64,000 nucleotides of DNA from Zoogloeaceae bacterium G21618-S1. Lineage in GTDB: Bacteria > Pseudomonadota > Gammaproteobacteria > Burkholderiales > Rhodocyclaceae. This document shows positions 8,929 to 19,202 of the stretch, piece by piece. The notes beneath the pieces are model-generated. The model searched no databases. It was not told the DNA's origin and was given only the letters and a program-made list of their open reading frames with translations. Made by a program: the position numbers and the translations under genes. How positions within the stretch are numbered: position 1 is the stretch's first letter; the number at the start of each line of letters is the position of its first letter. Location: contig JAPWHF010000004.1 of the NCBI GenBank assembly GCA_027214125.1, forward strand, positions 285,777 to 349,776. The letters run 5' to 3'.

Positions 8929-10983
8929 ATGCCCCCGCGCAATCCCTACGCAGGCCCAGCGTTCCAGACGCGCCCCGGCGACTCCCCAGAAGAGCTGCGG
9001 CGATACGATCTGCTGCTGGCCGGCCTCGACCTGCTTGACCAGGCCATTGCCGTCTTCGACGCCACGCCAAAGCTGGTCACCTGGAACAAGGCCATGGTCC
9101 GCCTGCTCGATTTTCCAGAATCGCTGGTGCGGGTCGGCACGCCCTTCGAAGCCTTCGTTCGCTTCAACGCCGAACGCGGCGAGTACGGCGACGGAACCAT
9201 CGAAAGGCAGGTCGCCGAGCGCATGGCCTCGGTCCGCGCCTTTGAGCCCCACTATGCCGAGCGCGTGCGCCCCAACGGCCAGGTGCTGGCCATTCGCGGC
9301 GTACCGATTCCCAACCTCGGCTTCGTCTCGCTGTGGACCGACATCACCGAGCAGCGCCGCTACGAAACGCTGATCCAGCAACAAAACGTATTGCTCGAAG
9401 CCCGGGTGCGCGAACGCACCGCCGAGCTGCTCTCGGCCAAGACCGAGATCGACCACATCGCCCAGGCGCTGCGCCGCAGCGAAGCGCGCTTGCAGATGAT
9501 CATCGACTCGATCCCCGCGCTGATCGCCTATGTCGACGTCAGTCGCAACTACCAGTTCGCCAACAAGGGCTATGCCGAATGGTTCGGCCTGAGCAAGGAA
9601 AGCATCGTCGGGCGCTCGATCAAGTCGGTGTTTGGCGAGGAGACCTACGCCGAGATCAGCGGCTACCTCGACACCGCCACCCATGGCGAGCGCGTCACCT
9701 ACGAGTACGCACGTAAAGCCGACAAGGGCCGCACGGTGTATGCACGCAGCGTCGTGGTGCCCGAATTCAACAGCGACAAAAAGGTGGTCGGCTTCTTCGT
9801 GCTGTCGATCGACATCACCGAACAGCGCGCCAGCGAGGCGGCGCTGGTGCAGGCACAAAAAATGGAAGCCGTCGGCCAGCTCACCGGCGGCCTTGCGCAC
9901 GACTTCAACAACCTGCTGACCATCGTCATGGGCAACCTCGAAGCCGCCAAGGAGCGCTGCGAGCCCGAATTGGCCGCAGACTATCTCAACCCGGCACTCC
10001 ACGCGGCGCAACGCGGCGCCGAGCTGATCCGCCGCCTGCTCACCTTCTCTCGCCGGCAAACGCTGGAGCCATGCGCCGTCGAAGTGGGCCAGCTGGTGCA
10101 CAACATGACGCAGCTGCTGAGCCGCTCGCTGACCGAATCGGTACGCATCCAGACCCATCTGCCCGACGCACCGCTCTACGCCATGGCCGACCCGCACCAG
10201 CTCGAAAGTGCGCTGCTCAACCTCGCCATCAACGCCCGCGACGCGATGCCCGGCGGCGGCGAGCTGAGCATCCGTGTGCATGAACGCCACATCCCCTCCA
10301 GCCTGGCCATGTTGATCGAGTTGCCGGTGGGCGACTACGTACAGATCGAAGTCGCCGACACCGGCACCGGCATCGCGCCCGAGCTGCTGCCCCGCGTGTT
10401 CGAGCCCTTCGTCACCACCAAGCCCTTCGGCCGCGGCTCGGGGCTTGGCCTGTCGATGGTCTACGGCTTCGTCCGACAGTCGGGTGGCAACATCCGGGTG
10501 CGCAGCACCATCGGCCAAGGCTCGACCGTCACCTTCGTCCTCCCGCGCACCGACCCGCCCGCGCCGGTTTCCGAAGAGGTGCGCGAAAAGCCCGGCGACA
10601 CCAGTGCGCCGCGCCCACCCGTGCTGCTGGTCGAAGACGAACCCGAAGTGCGCAAGATCATCCGCATGCAGCTCACCGAGCTGGGCTACCCTGTGCTCGA
10701 GACCGACAATGGCGCGTCAGCGCAGGCGATGATTCAGCAGATTCCCGACATCGGCCTGCTCATCTCCGACACCGTCATGCCCGGCGCCATTGGCGGCAGG
10801 GAGCTGGTGCAGTTCGCGCGCGACGCCCGCCCCGACCTGCCGGTACTGCTGATCACCGGCTACGCCAGCGGTGCCGCCATCAACGACGTGCAGGAGCTCG
10901 ACGTGCCGGTCCTGCGCAAACCCTTCGACCGAAAGATGCTCGAGCGCACCCTGGCTCAACTCCTTCAGGACACCGACGCATGA
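8929..10983 (+). CDS. Hybrid sensor histidine kinase with PAS domains and a C-terminal receiver
   Basis: The product has 684 residues and no obvious membrane segment, so it is probably a soluble sensor. A PAS-7-type domain (about 20-140) is followed by a coiled linker (LIQQQNVLLEARVRERTAELLSAK) and a second PAS domain (about 180-300). The phosphoacceptor His is H324 in GGLAHDFNNLL. The catalytic domain has the N-box NLAINARDAMPGG, DTGTGI and GSGLGLSM. A C-terminal receiver has its phosphoacceptor Asp at D614 (LLISDTVMPG). The layout matches soluble PAS hybrid kinases of Proteobacteria. Its stop overlaps the next gene's ATG by four bases (ATGA), so the kinase and response regulator form one unit. 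Confidence 0.92.
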   Translation: MPPRNPYAGPAFQTRPGDSPEELRRYDLLLAGLDLLDQAIAVFDATPKLVTWNKAMVRLLDFPESLVRVGTPFEAFVRFNAERGEYGDGTIERQVAERMASVRAFEPHYAERVRPNGQVLAIRGVPIPNLGFVSLWTDITEQRRYETLIQQQNVLLEARVRERTAELLSAKTEIDHIAQALRRSEARLQMIIDSIPALIAYVDVSRNYQFANKGYAEWFGLSKESIVGRSIKSVFGEETYAEISGYLDTATHGERVTYEYARKADKGRTVYARSVVVPEFNSDKKVVGFFVLSIDITEQRASEAALVQAQKMEAVGQLTGGLAHDFNNLLTIVMGNLEAAKERCEPELAADYLNPALHAAQRGAELIRRLLTFSRRQTLEPCAVEVGQLVHNMTQLLSRSLTESVRIQTHLPDAPLYAMADPHQLESALLNLAINARDAMPGGGELSIRVHERHIPSSLAMLIELPVGDYVQIEVADTGTGIAPELLPRVFEPFVTTKPFGRGSGLGLSMVYGFVRQSGGNIRVRSTIGQGSTVTFVLPRTDPPAPVSEEVREKPGDTSAPRPPVLLVEDEPEVRKIIRMQLTELGYPVLETDNGASAQAMIQQIPDIGLLISDTVMPGAIGGRELVQFARDARPDLPVLLITGYASGAAINDVQELDVPVLRKPFDRKMLERTLAQLLQDTDA

Positions 10984-11702
10984 CCACTGACGCGAACCGC
11001 CCCCGCATCCTGGTGCTCGAAGACGAAGTGGAGATCGCACGCCTCATCTGCACTGGCCTCGACGGCTACGGCTTTCGCTGCGAACACCAGCAGACCGGCC
11101 GACGCTTTCTGCAGATGGCCAAACAGTGCCCGCCCGACCTGGCCATCGTCGACCTCGGCTTGCCCGACATGGACGGCATGCAAGTCATCCGCGAACTACA
11201 GGAACACTCGCCCTGCGCCGTGCTGATCCTCACCGGCCGAAACGACGTCACCGACCGCGTCCTCGGCCTCGAACTGGGTGCTGATGACTACCTCGTCAAA
11301 CCCTTCGAGCCGCGAGAACTGGTCGCCCGGGTGCGCTCCATATTGCGCCGCTACCTGCGCAGCGCCGAGTCCAATGACGCCCCCGCCTCGCCCGGCACCG
11401 CGGTGTTCTCCGGCTGGCGTTTCGACCTAGGCCGCCACATGCTGATCACCCCTGACGGCCGCGAAGTCTCGGTCTCGGCCACCGAAGCCAGCATGCTCAG
11501 CGCCCTGCTCAAGAGCCCCAATCGCATCCTGACGCGCGAGCAACTCATCGGCGAACGCGACATCGACCCCTTTGACCGCAGCGTCGACGTGCGCATCTCC
11601 CGTCTGCGCCGCAAGCTCGAAGACGACCCGCAGAACCCGGCGCTGATCAAGACCGTGTATGGCGCCGGCTACCTGTTCTGCAGCAGCGTCAGCTGGGAGT
11701 GA
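10980..11702 (+). CDS. OmpR-family response regulator
   Basis: The product has 240 residues. The receiver domain has acidic residues at LEDE, phosphoacceptor D58 (AIVDLGLPDMDG), a conserved Thr in LILTGR and Lys in YLVKPFEP. A winged-helix DNA-binding domain follows (LTREQLIG, then DRSVDVRISRLRRKLEDDP and VYGAGYLF). The ATGA overlap with the hybrid kinase makes that kinase the obvious phosphodonor. The target genes cannot be read from the sequence. The next gene, a VOC protein, has its own promoter. Confidence 0.94.
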   Translation: MTTDANRPRILVLEDEVEIARLICTGLDGYGFRCEHQQTGRRFLQMAKQCPPDLAIVDLGLPDMDGMQVIRELQEHSPCAVLILTGRNDVTDRVLGLELGADDYLVKPFEPRELVARVRSILRRYLRSAESNDAPASPGTAVFSGWRFDLGRHMLITPDGREVSVSATEASMLSALLKSPNRILTREQLIGERDIDPFDRSVDVRISRLRRKLEDDPQNPALIKTVYGAGYLFCSSVSWE

Positions 11703-11788
11703 GCCGGTTGCAAGGTGCTCACACGAACGGCGCAACACGGCGCACGGCTTACCACTCTGGCCCAGAGCCTTGGATCCACATCGTTCTC

Positions 11789-11833
11789 TCGACAAGGTCT
11801 GAACTTCTCTCCATAATTATGGATTATTAATCC
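11789..11833 (+). promoter_or_regulatory. Promoter of the VOC gene with overlapping palindromic operator
   Basis: A -35-like TCGACA (11789-11794) and -10-like CATAAT (11812-11817) are 17 bases apart. A perfect 14-bp palindrome TCCATAATTATGGA (11810-11823) covers the -10, and a second inverted repeat GGATTA-T-TAATCC (11821-11833) overlaps its end. The same core palindrome lies in the mcm promoter at 22632-22645. The position suggests repressor binding (inference). Confidence 0.6.
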
Positions 11834-11845
11834 ACGGAGGCTCTC

Positions 11846-12322
11846 ATGACGCAACGCCCGTTCAAGGTTCTCGGCATCCAGCAAATCGCCATCGGCGGCC
11901 CGAGCAAAGACCGCCTGAAAACCTTGTGGGTCGACATGCTCGGCCTCGAAGTCACCGGCAATTTCGTCTCCGAGCGCGAGAATGTGGACGAAGACATCTG
12001 CGCCATCGGCAGCGGCCCCTTCAAGGTCGAAGTCGACCTCATGCAGCCGCTCGACGCCGACAAGAAGCCGGCGGTGCACGCCACCCCGCTCAATCACATC
12101 GGTCTGTGGATCGACGACCTGCCCACCGCCGTCGAGTGGCTCTCATCCCAGGGCGTGCGCTTTGCGCCGGGTGGCATCCGCAAGGGCGCGGCGGGCTTCG
12201 ACATCACCTTCATGCACCCCAAGGCCAACGACGAATTCCCCATCGCCGGCGAAGGCGTGCTGATCGAACTGGTGCAGGCGCCGCCCGAAGTGGTGGCGGC
12301 CTTCGCCAGGCTGGCGGGCTGA
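11846..12322 (+). CDS. VOC-family protein, candidate methylmalonyl-CoA epimerase
   Basis: The product has 158 residues and a strong CGGAGG ribosome site six bases before ATG 11846. Two beta-alpha-beta-beta-beta modules of the vicinal-oxygen-chelate fold are visible. The second module has [17 protein letters not shown] and GVRF, and it ends FMHPKA...[10 protein letters not shown], the pattern typical of methylmalonyl-CoA epimerase. Metal ligands in that enzyme are His, Gln, His and Glu. Here H84 and E141 are present but the first ligand position reads IQQIAI, giving Gln13. This may be a variant epimerase or a related glyoxalase-type isomerase. Sharing a palindromic operator with the mcm operon favours a propionyl-CoA role (inference). 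Confidence 0.8.
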   Translation: MTQRPFKVLGIQQIAIGGPSKDRLKTLWVDMLGLEVTGNFVSERENVDEDICAIGSGPFKVEVDLMQPLDADKKPAVHATPLNHIGLWIDDLPTAVEWLSSQGVRFAPGGIRKGAAGFDITFMHPKANDEFPIAGEGVLIELVQAPPEVVAAFARLAG

Positions 12323-12336
12323 CCCCCGACATCAAA

Positions 12337-12358
12337 AAGGGCGCCAAACGGCGCCCTT
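12337..12358. terminator. Bidirectional hairpin between convergent genes
   Basis: The hairpin AAGGGCGCC / GGCGCCCTT has a 4-base loop. Short T/A tracts flank it on both sides. It lies between the VOC gene ending at 12322 and the cupin gene ending at 12420, so it can serve both. Confidence 0.75.
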
Positions 12359-12419
12359 CTTACGAATCGGTGCTGGCCCCAAGGCATCGACCTCGCCAGT
12401 CTCTTGTTGGTAGGCGCTC

Positions 12420-12749
12420 TCAGTCGACAACGAAAAGCTTCGCCCCAGTGGCAGTGGACGAGCGGTGCGGTTCGGCGTTGTCGGCAACCTGATAACTCAT
12501 GCCCGGACGCAAAACAAAACGCCGGCCATCTTCAAGCTCGGTGTGCAACTCCCCTTCGAGACACAGGAGAATGTGGCCTTTCGAACACCAGTGATCCGCC
12601 AGATAGCCCGGCGAATACTCGACCATCCGTATGCGAAGATCGCCGAAGTGGCATGTCCGCCAATAAGCCACGCCATTCACGCCCGCATGGGTTGTGACAG
12701 GAATGCTTGACCAGTCGGTCGTCCCGAAAGGGATGTGATGGATGTCCAT
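12420..12749 (-). CDS. DHCW-type cupin-fold protein
   Basis: The product has 109 residues and is a single small beta-barrel cupin. The first cupin motif is represented by ADHWCSKGHILLCLEGELHTEL, which matches the small 'DHCW motif cupin' family, and the second by FVLRPGMSYQVADNAEPHRS. The His residues in KGHI and EPHRS could bind a metal. Function is not established for this family. It sits alone between the VOC gene and the zinc peptidase gene. Its ATG at 12749 is 15 bases downstream of the peptidase stop, so the two may be co-transcribed. Confidence 0.85.
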   Translation of the reverse strand: MDIHHIPFGTTDWSSIPVTTHAGVNGVAYWRTCHFGDLRIRMVEYSPGYLADHWCSKGHILLCLEGELHTELEDGRRFVLRPGMSYQVADNAEPHRSSTATGAKLFVVD

Positions 12750-12764
12750 GGTGCGTCACCCCGA

Positions 12765-13631
12765 TTACAACGTACGCGCCGAGAAGGTATCGCAACTTTT
12801 CAGATCCCCACTGCCCAAGCCCTGCTTGAACCACCGCACTCGCTGCGCCGATGAGCCATGGGTGAAACTGTCCGGCACCGCATAACCCTGTGCCTGTTTT
12901 TGCAGACGGTCATCACCGATCGCGGCGGCTGCACCGAGCGCCTCTTCGATATCGCCCGCTTCGAGCACCTGCCGGGCACGGTCGGCGTGATGCGCCCACA
13001 CGCCGGAGAAGCAATCGGCCTGCAATTCGAGGCGCACCGAGAGCTGGTTGCCTTCGGCCTCGCTCACCCGCTGACGCGCCTCCTGCACCTTGCCGGAGAT
13101 ACCCAGCAGGTTCTGCACATGGTGGCCCACCTCGTGCGCGATCACATAGGCTTGAGCGAAATCGCCGGGGGCACGAAAGCGGGTGCGCAACTCGTCGTAG
13201 AAGGCCAGATCGATATACACCTTCTGGTCGCCCGGGCAGTAGAACGGCCCCATCGCGGCCTGCCCCATGCCGCAGGCGGTGCGCGTGGCGCCGGTAAACA
13301 ACACCAGCTTGGGCTCGACGTAGCGGCCGCCACCCTGCTGGAAGATCGCTTGCCAGGTGGCTTCGGTGTCGGCCAGCACCATGGACACGAAGCGCGCCTC
13401 GGCGTCATTGGCGGGCGGCGCACCGGCCGGCGCTTCAACCGAAACACCACCGCCGGTCAGGCCGGAGTTGAGCACCACGCTCGGGTCGACCCCGAAGTAC
13501 ATGGCCACCAGCGCCAGCACGATGGTGCCAACACCGATCTTGCCACGGCCCATCCGCATGCCGCCGCGCCCGCCACCGGCACCACGGCGGTCTTCCACGT
13601 TGTCACTCTGTCGTTCATTGTCGAAGCGCAT
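12765..13631 (-). CDS. ypfJ: Neutral zinc metallopeptidase, YpfJ family
   Basis: The product has 288 residues. A basic, glycine-rich cytoplasmic N-terminus (residues 1-30) precedes one membrane helix at about 31-54. The rest is predicted outside the membrane. The zinc motif HEVGH lies at 166-170 (AYVIAHEVGHHVQNLLG), and the family signature regions TACGMGQAAMGPFYCP and ELQADCFSGVWAHH are present, so the catalytic apparatus looks complete. The biological substrate of YpfJ proteins is unknown. It is read towards the cupin gene. Confidence 0.93.
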   Translation of the reverse strand: MRFDNERQSDNVEDRRGAGGGRGGMRMGRGKIGVGTIVLALVAMYFGVDPSVVLNSGLTGGGVSVEAPAGAPPANDAEARFVSMVLADTEATWQAIFQQGGGRYVEPKLVLFTGATRTACGMGQAAMGPFYCPGDQKVYIDLAFYDELRTRFRAPGDFAQAYVIAHEVGHHVQNLLGISGKVQEARQRVSEAEGNQLSVRLELQADCFSGVWAHHADRARQVLEAGDIEEALGAAAAIGDDRLQKQAQGYAVPDSFTHGSSAQRVRWFKQGLGSGDLKSCDTFSARTL

Positions 13632-13744
13632 GGCTCACCTCTTGCCGCTCTCGGCGTGCTGATTATCGGAGTCGATTGTTGCACACCCCGGCACGCTTGC
13701 CGGCGCAAAGCGGCCGGGCGGCGCCACGTGTTGCATCAATTGAC

Positions 13745-13771
13745 GAAAAAGCCCGCCACGAAGGCGGGCTT
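13745..13771 (-). terminator. Terminator of the KamA-family gene
   Basis: The arms AAGCCCGCC and GGCGGGCTT flank a short loop. A T-tract follows on the minus strand, 20-50 bases after the kamA-like stop at 13794. Confidence 0.8.
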
Positions 13772-13793
13772 TGATCGCGCACTGGGCAAGGAA

Positions 13794-15191
13794 TCAGGCC
13801 TGGGCGGCGTCGATACGTTCGTCGCGGATCGCTTCATACTCGTCCTCGAAGAAGAACTTCTCTTCTCCAAAGGCGGGCTCCAGATGATGGAGCCAGGTGG
13901 CGTCCGGGTTGTACTTGGCAAAGAACGGTCGCTGGATCCAGTCCGGATTGCGGCCCTGGATGAAGCGCAGCACGAACACCTTTTCACCGTTGATTTCGGT
14001 CACACCCTGCACCTCGACCTTGCCGGGACTGGCCGACATCGACGGGCCGCGCGCGGTACGGGCGAGGCCGGAGACCTGCTGCATGGCTTCGCGGTAGATT
14101 TCCCACGCACGCTCAAGCGGCACCTCGAAGTAGCCACGGGCGCCAGTGTCGCGCTCGACAAACATGTAATACGGGATGATGCCGAGCTTGACCTGCATCT
14201 TCCACATCTTCGCCCACACATCCGGGTCGTCGTTGATGTGAGCGATCAGCGGGCCCTGCGCGCGGATCTGCGCACCGGTGCTGCGGATGGCACGAATCGC
14301 CGCACGCGCGGCGTCAGTGTCCATTTCCTTCCAGTGATTGTAGTGCGCCATCACCGCCACATGCTTGCCGGCGCGAACCATGCGGGTGAGCAGGTCGATC
14401 AGCTCGCCGGCATCGTCGGCACCGAGGAAGCGGTGCGGCCAGAAGGTGAGTGCCTTGGTACCGATCCGGACGGTCTGGACATGGTCGAACTCGGGTTCGA
14501 GCAGCGGTTCGAGATAGGCGGCCAGGTGCTTGGTCTTCATCACCATCGGATCGCCACCGGTGAACAGCAGGTCAGTGACCTCGGTGTGTTCTTTGATGTA
14601 GTCGTGCAAGGTGCTGGCTTCGGAGGCGGCGATGCGCAGCTCCTTGTCACCCACAAACTGGGCCCAGCGGAAACAGAAGGTGCAGTAGGCGTGGCAGGTC
14701 TGCCCCTGGCTGGGGAAGAACAGCACGGTTTCGCGGTACTTGTGCTGGATGCCGTCGAGGCGATTGCCTTCGTCGTCCGTCGGCATGTTCATTTCCATCT
14801 GGTCGGCAGGGTGCGGGTTGAGCGCCTGGCGCACCTCATTTACCGCCGCATTCAGCGTGAGCTTGTCGGCACCATCGAGAATCAATTTGGCGATGGTGTC
14901 GTAATGCTCGACCGAGAGCATGCCGCGCTGCGGAAACGTAAGCTGGAACATCGGATCGGCCGGAATGTTGTTCCAGTCAATCAGCTCATCGATCACGTAC
15001 TGATTCACTCGGAAAGGCAGCACGGAAGACACGACTTTCATCTCGAAGCGCATCGCTTCAGGCAGCGCCTGCAAGGGCTCAATTTTGTCCAGATCGCGCT
15101 GCGTATACACCTTGAAGGGCACCATTTCGTAACCTCCGTCCACAGCATGTAAGGGCCATTGATTGATGATGGTTTCGGCTTGTTGAGGCAT
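13794..15191 (-). CDS. KamA-family radical SAM protein (lysine 2,3-aminomutase-like)
   Basis: The product is 465 residues from ATG 15191, chosen because GGAAAGGAG sits just upstream. A longer frame to 15251 lacks a ribosome site. The radical SAM cluster motif is C166-x3-C170-x2-C173 (CHAYCTFC), followed by LLFTGGDPMVMK, the usual SAM-binding GGDP. The PLP lysine of aminomutases is probably K391 in SMSASPGK, which stands where clostridial KamA has PGGGGK. The N-terminal extension and length fit the longer KamA-like group rather than the 340-residue EpmB. The likely reaction is 1,2-amino-group migration in an amino acid; lysine, glutamate or another substrate cannot be decided. It is a single gene, not in an operon with pccA. 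Confidence 0.85.
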   Translation of the reverse strand: MPQQAETIINQWPLHAVDGGYEMVPFKVYTQRDLDKIEPLQALPEAMRFEMKVVSSVLPFRVNQYVIDELIDWNNIPADPMFQLTFPQRGMLSVEHYDTIAKLILDGADKLTLNAAVNEVRQALNPHPADQMEMNMPTDDEGNRLDGIQHKYRETVLFFPSQGQTCHAYCTFCFRWAQFVGDKELRIAASEASTLHDYIKEHTEVTDLLFTGGDPMVMKTKHLAAYLEPLLEPEFDHVQTVRIGTKALTFWPHRFLGADDAGELIDLLTRMVRAGKHVAVMAHYNHWKEMDTDAARAAIRAIRSTGAQIRAQGPLIAHINDDPDVWAKMWKMQVKLGIIPYYMFVERDTGARGYFEVPLERAWEIYREAMQQVSGLARTARGPSMSASPGKVEVQGVTEINGEKVFVLRFIQGRNPDWIQRPFFAKYNPDATWLHHLEPAFGEEKFFFEDEYEAIRDERIDAAQA

Positions 15192-15504
15192 AGAGGGTCT
15201 CCTTTCCAATACCCGCGGTCCAATCGGCAGGCACACAACGGGGGCTGGCACAATGACGCGCCAAGGCTTTTGGCCAACTCAGTGGAGGCAGTGGATACCT
15301 TCGGTTTGGGGCGCACAGGGGAAGCGCCGATCACTGCCATCAGGACGCGCTGCAGGGGTCACTGCGCGCTGTCAGTCATTCAAACGTTAACGGATGAATA
15401 CTATTGCACAAAACCTTCCAACGCAAATTACCCCCGCTTGAGCGTCTGTGTTCTGCAAGGTTGACCGTGCGCCCTGCCAGCGGGTTCCGCGCAACGCCAC
15501 GGAC
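15192..15504. other. Intergenic stretch upstream of the KamA-family gene
   Basis: This stretch of about 310 bases carries no credible gene. The short open frames have no ribosome sites and no recognisable product. It must hold the promoter for the minus-strand KamA-family gene at 15191, but I see no clear -35/-10 pair, repeat or RNA structure. Confidence 0.5.
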
Positions 15505-15533
15505 AAAAAAAGGGGCTCACTTGCGTGAGCCCC
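15505..15533 (-). terminator. Terminator of the mcm-meaB-pccB-pccA operon
   Basis: The perfect arms GGGGCTCAC and GTGAGCCCC enclose a 4-base loop. A run of T follows on the minus strand. The hairpin lies about 70 bases after the pccA stop. Confidence 0.88.
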
Positions 15534-15600
15534 GATGCGCCGACAGGCACTCGCTATCTTGCGTAGCGAGTCTCCCTCCCTATCGATCAGCGAAACTGGT

Positions 15601-17586
15601 TTATTCGAACTCGATGATGATTTCGTCCACCGTCAGGCTGGCGCCCGGATGGGCCACCACCTTCTTCACCACGCAATCCTGTTCGGCCTTGAGAACGTTC
15701 TCCATCTTCATGGCTTCGATCACCGCGAGTTTTTCACCGGCCTTGACGTCCTGACCGGGTTGAACCGCGACTTCACGCAACAGGCCCGGCATGGGCGACA
15801 GCAGGTACTTCGACAGATCGGGAGGCAGCTTCTCGGGCATGCGCTCGAGCAGACTGGCTGCCACGCCGGTCATCACCATCGGCTGCACCTGCAGGCCAAA
15901 ATGACTGATGTGGTAGCACAAACCACGCCGTTCGATCTGCAGGCACACCGGAACGCCATTGACCGTGCCCTTGAACAGCAGCTCACGGAAAGTCCAATCG
16001 GAAACGATGTCGTAGGTCTTGTCGTCCTGACGAACCCGCAGACCTCCGTCGAGGCCTTCGACCGACACCGGATAGCGCGCGCCGGACATCAGCACCACCA
16101 GATCCTTCTTGACGTTGCGGCCGTGCCCTGCCATCTGCCCGGAGATCTGCACCGCACGCTCGATATAGCGCATGCGGGCAAAGGTGGCCACCGCCGCCAG
16201 CAGGCTCGGATCGTCGTGCGGCACCATCGACGCATCGAAACCTTGCGGATACTCCTCGGCGATAAAGCCGGTGTTGAAGTTGCCCGAGCAGAAGCGCGGA
16301 TGCTGCAGCAGCGCGGCCTGGAACGGAATGTTCGAACTGATGCCGCGAATCACGAACTCGTTGAGCGCATCGCGCATCTTCTGGATCGCGTCATTGCGGT
16401 CTTTGCCATGCACGATCAGCTTGGCAATCATCGAATCGTAGAACATCGAGATTTCGCCGCCGTCGTACACCCCGGTGTCGACGCGCACGCCCGCCTGCTC
16501 GGCCGGCGGGTCAAAGCGCACAAGACGGCCGGTCGAAGGCAGGAAGCCGCGGAACGGGTCTTCGGCGTTGATCCGGCACTCCATCGACCACCCGTCGAGC
16601 TTCACGTCGGCCTGGCTGAACGACAATTTCTCGCCGTAAGCGACACGAATCATCTGCTCGACCAGATCGACCCCGGTGATGTACTCGGTCACCGGGTGCT
16701 CGACCTGAAGACGGGTGTTCATCTCGAGGAAGTAGAAACTCTTGTCGGCGCCGACCACAAACTCGACCGTACCGGCCGACTCATAATTCACCGCACGCGC
16801 CAGCGCCACGGCCTGCTCGCCCATGGCCTTGCGCATGGCCGCATCGACGAAAGGCGACGGCGCCTCTTCGATGACCTTCTGGTGACGGCGCTGGATCGAG
16901 CAGTCGCGCTCGTTCAGGTACACATAGTTGCCATGCGAGTCGCCCAGCAACTGGATCTCGATGTGACGCGGCTCAAGCACGTATTTTTCGATGAACACAC
17001 GGTCATCGCCAAAGGCGTTCTTGGCTTCGCTCACGCAGGACGAGAAACCTTCGTGCGCTTCCTTGTCATTGAAAGCCACGCGCAAGCCCTTGCCGCCACC
17101 GCCGGCCGAGGCCTTGATCATCACCGGGTAGCCGATATCCTGGGCGATCTTGACCGCTTCATCCGGGCCGGCAATAGCGTCGTTGTAGCCGGGAATGGTG
17201 TTGACCTTGGCTTCGAGCGCCAGCTTCTTGGACTCGATCTTGTCGCCCATTTTGGCGATCGAGTAGTGCTTGGGCCCAATGAACTTGATCCCCATCTCTT
17301 CGAGACGACGCGCGAACTCGGCGTTCTCGGACAGGAAACCATAGCCCGGATGCACCGCTTCGGCGCCGGTCTGCTGGCAGGCCGCGATGATCTTGTCGGC
17401 CACCAGGTAGGACTGCGACGATGCGGCCGGCCCGATGCACACAGCTTCGTCGGCCAGCGCAACGAACAGCGCGCGCTTGTCGGCTTCGGAATACACCGCG
17501 ACCGTCTTGATGCCCATCTTGTGGGCCGTTTTGATCACGCGGCAGGCAATTTCACCGCGGTTCGCGATCAGAATCTTCTTGAACAT
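15601..17586 (-). CDS. pccA: Propionyl-CoA carboxylase biotin-carrying alpha subunit
   Basis: The product has 661 residues. Biotin carboxylase domains come first, starting MFKKILIANRGEIACRVI and including the ATP-grasp glycine loop KASAGGGGKGLR and EMNTRLQVEHPVTE. A linker of the PccA BT type follows, then a biotinyl domain whose EAMKME motif places biotin on K627. With PccB it carboxylates propionyl-CoA to (S)-methylmalonyl-CoA. It is the last gene of the mcm-meaB-pccB-pccA operon, 19 bases after pccB, and ends before a strong terminator. The operon context supports propionyl-CoA rather than acetyl- or methylcrotonyl-CoA as substrate. Confidence 0.96.
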   Translation of the reverse strand: MFKKILIANRGEIACRVIKTAHKMGIKTVAVYSEADKRALFVALADEAVCIGPAASSQSYLVADKIIAACQQTGAEAVHPGYGFLSENAEFARRLEEMGIKFIGPKHYSIAKMGDKIESKKLALEAKVNTIPGYNDAIAGPDEAVKIAQDIGYPVMIKASAGGGGKGLRVAFNDKEAHEGFSSCVSEAKNAFGDDRVFIEKYVLEPRHIEIQLLGDSHGNYVYLNERDCSIQRRHQKVIEEAPSPFVDAAMRKAMGEQAVALARAVNYESAGTVEFVVGADKSFYFLEMNTRLQVEHPVTEYITGVDLVEQMIRVAYGEKLSFSQADVKLDGWSMECRINAEDPFRGFLPSTGRLVRFDPPAEQAGVRVDTGVYDGGEISMFYDSMIAKLIVHGKDRNDAIQKMRDALNEFVIRGISSNIPFQAALLQHPRFCSGNFNTGFIAEEYPQGFDASMVPHDDPSLLAAVATFARMRYIERAVQISGQMAGHGRNVKKDLVVLMSGARYPVSVEGLDGGLRVRQDDKTYDIVSDWTFRELLFKGTVNGVPVCLQIERRGLCYHISHFGLQVQPMVMTGVAASLLERMPEKLPPDLSKYLLSPMPGLLREVAVQPGQDVKAGEKLAVIEAMKMENVLKAEQDCVVKKVVAHPGASLTVDEIIIEFE

Positions 17587-17605
17587 AGTTTGTGTCCTCC
17601 CGGGC

Positions 17606-19138
<1,533 letters not shown>

Positions 19139-19202
19139 AACTCAGGTCTCCGGAAAGGCACTTCTTTGCATGCAGCGTATCGGCTGTCGCCAGTATCGCC
19201 AC

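Noticed and set aside
12858-15152. 764-aa open frame on the plus strand
   Set aside because: It spans the antisense of two well-supported genes (zinc peptidase and KamA family) and the terminator between them.
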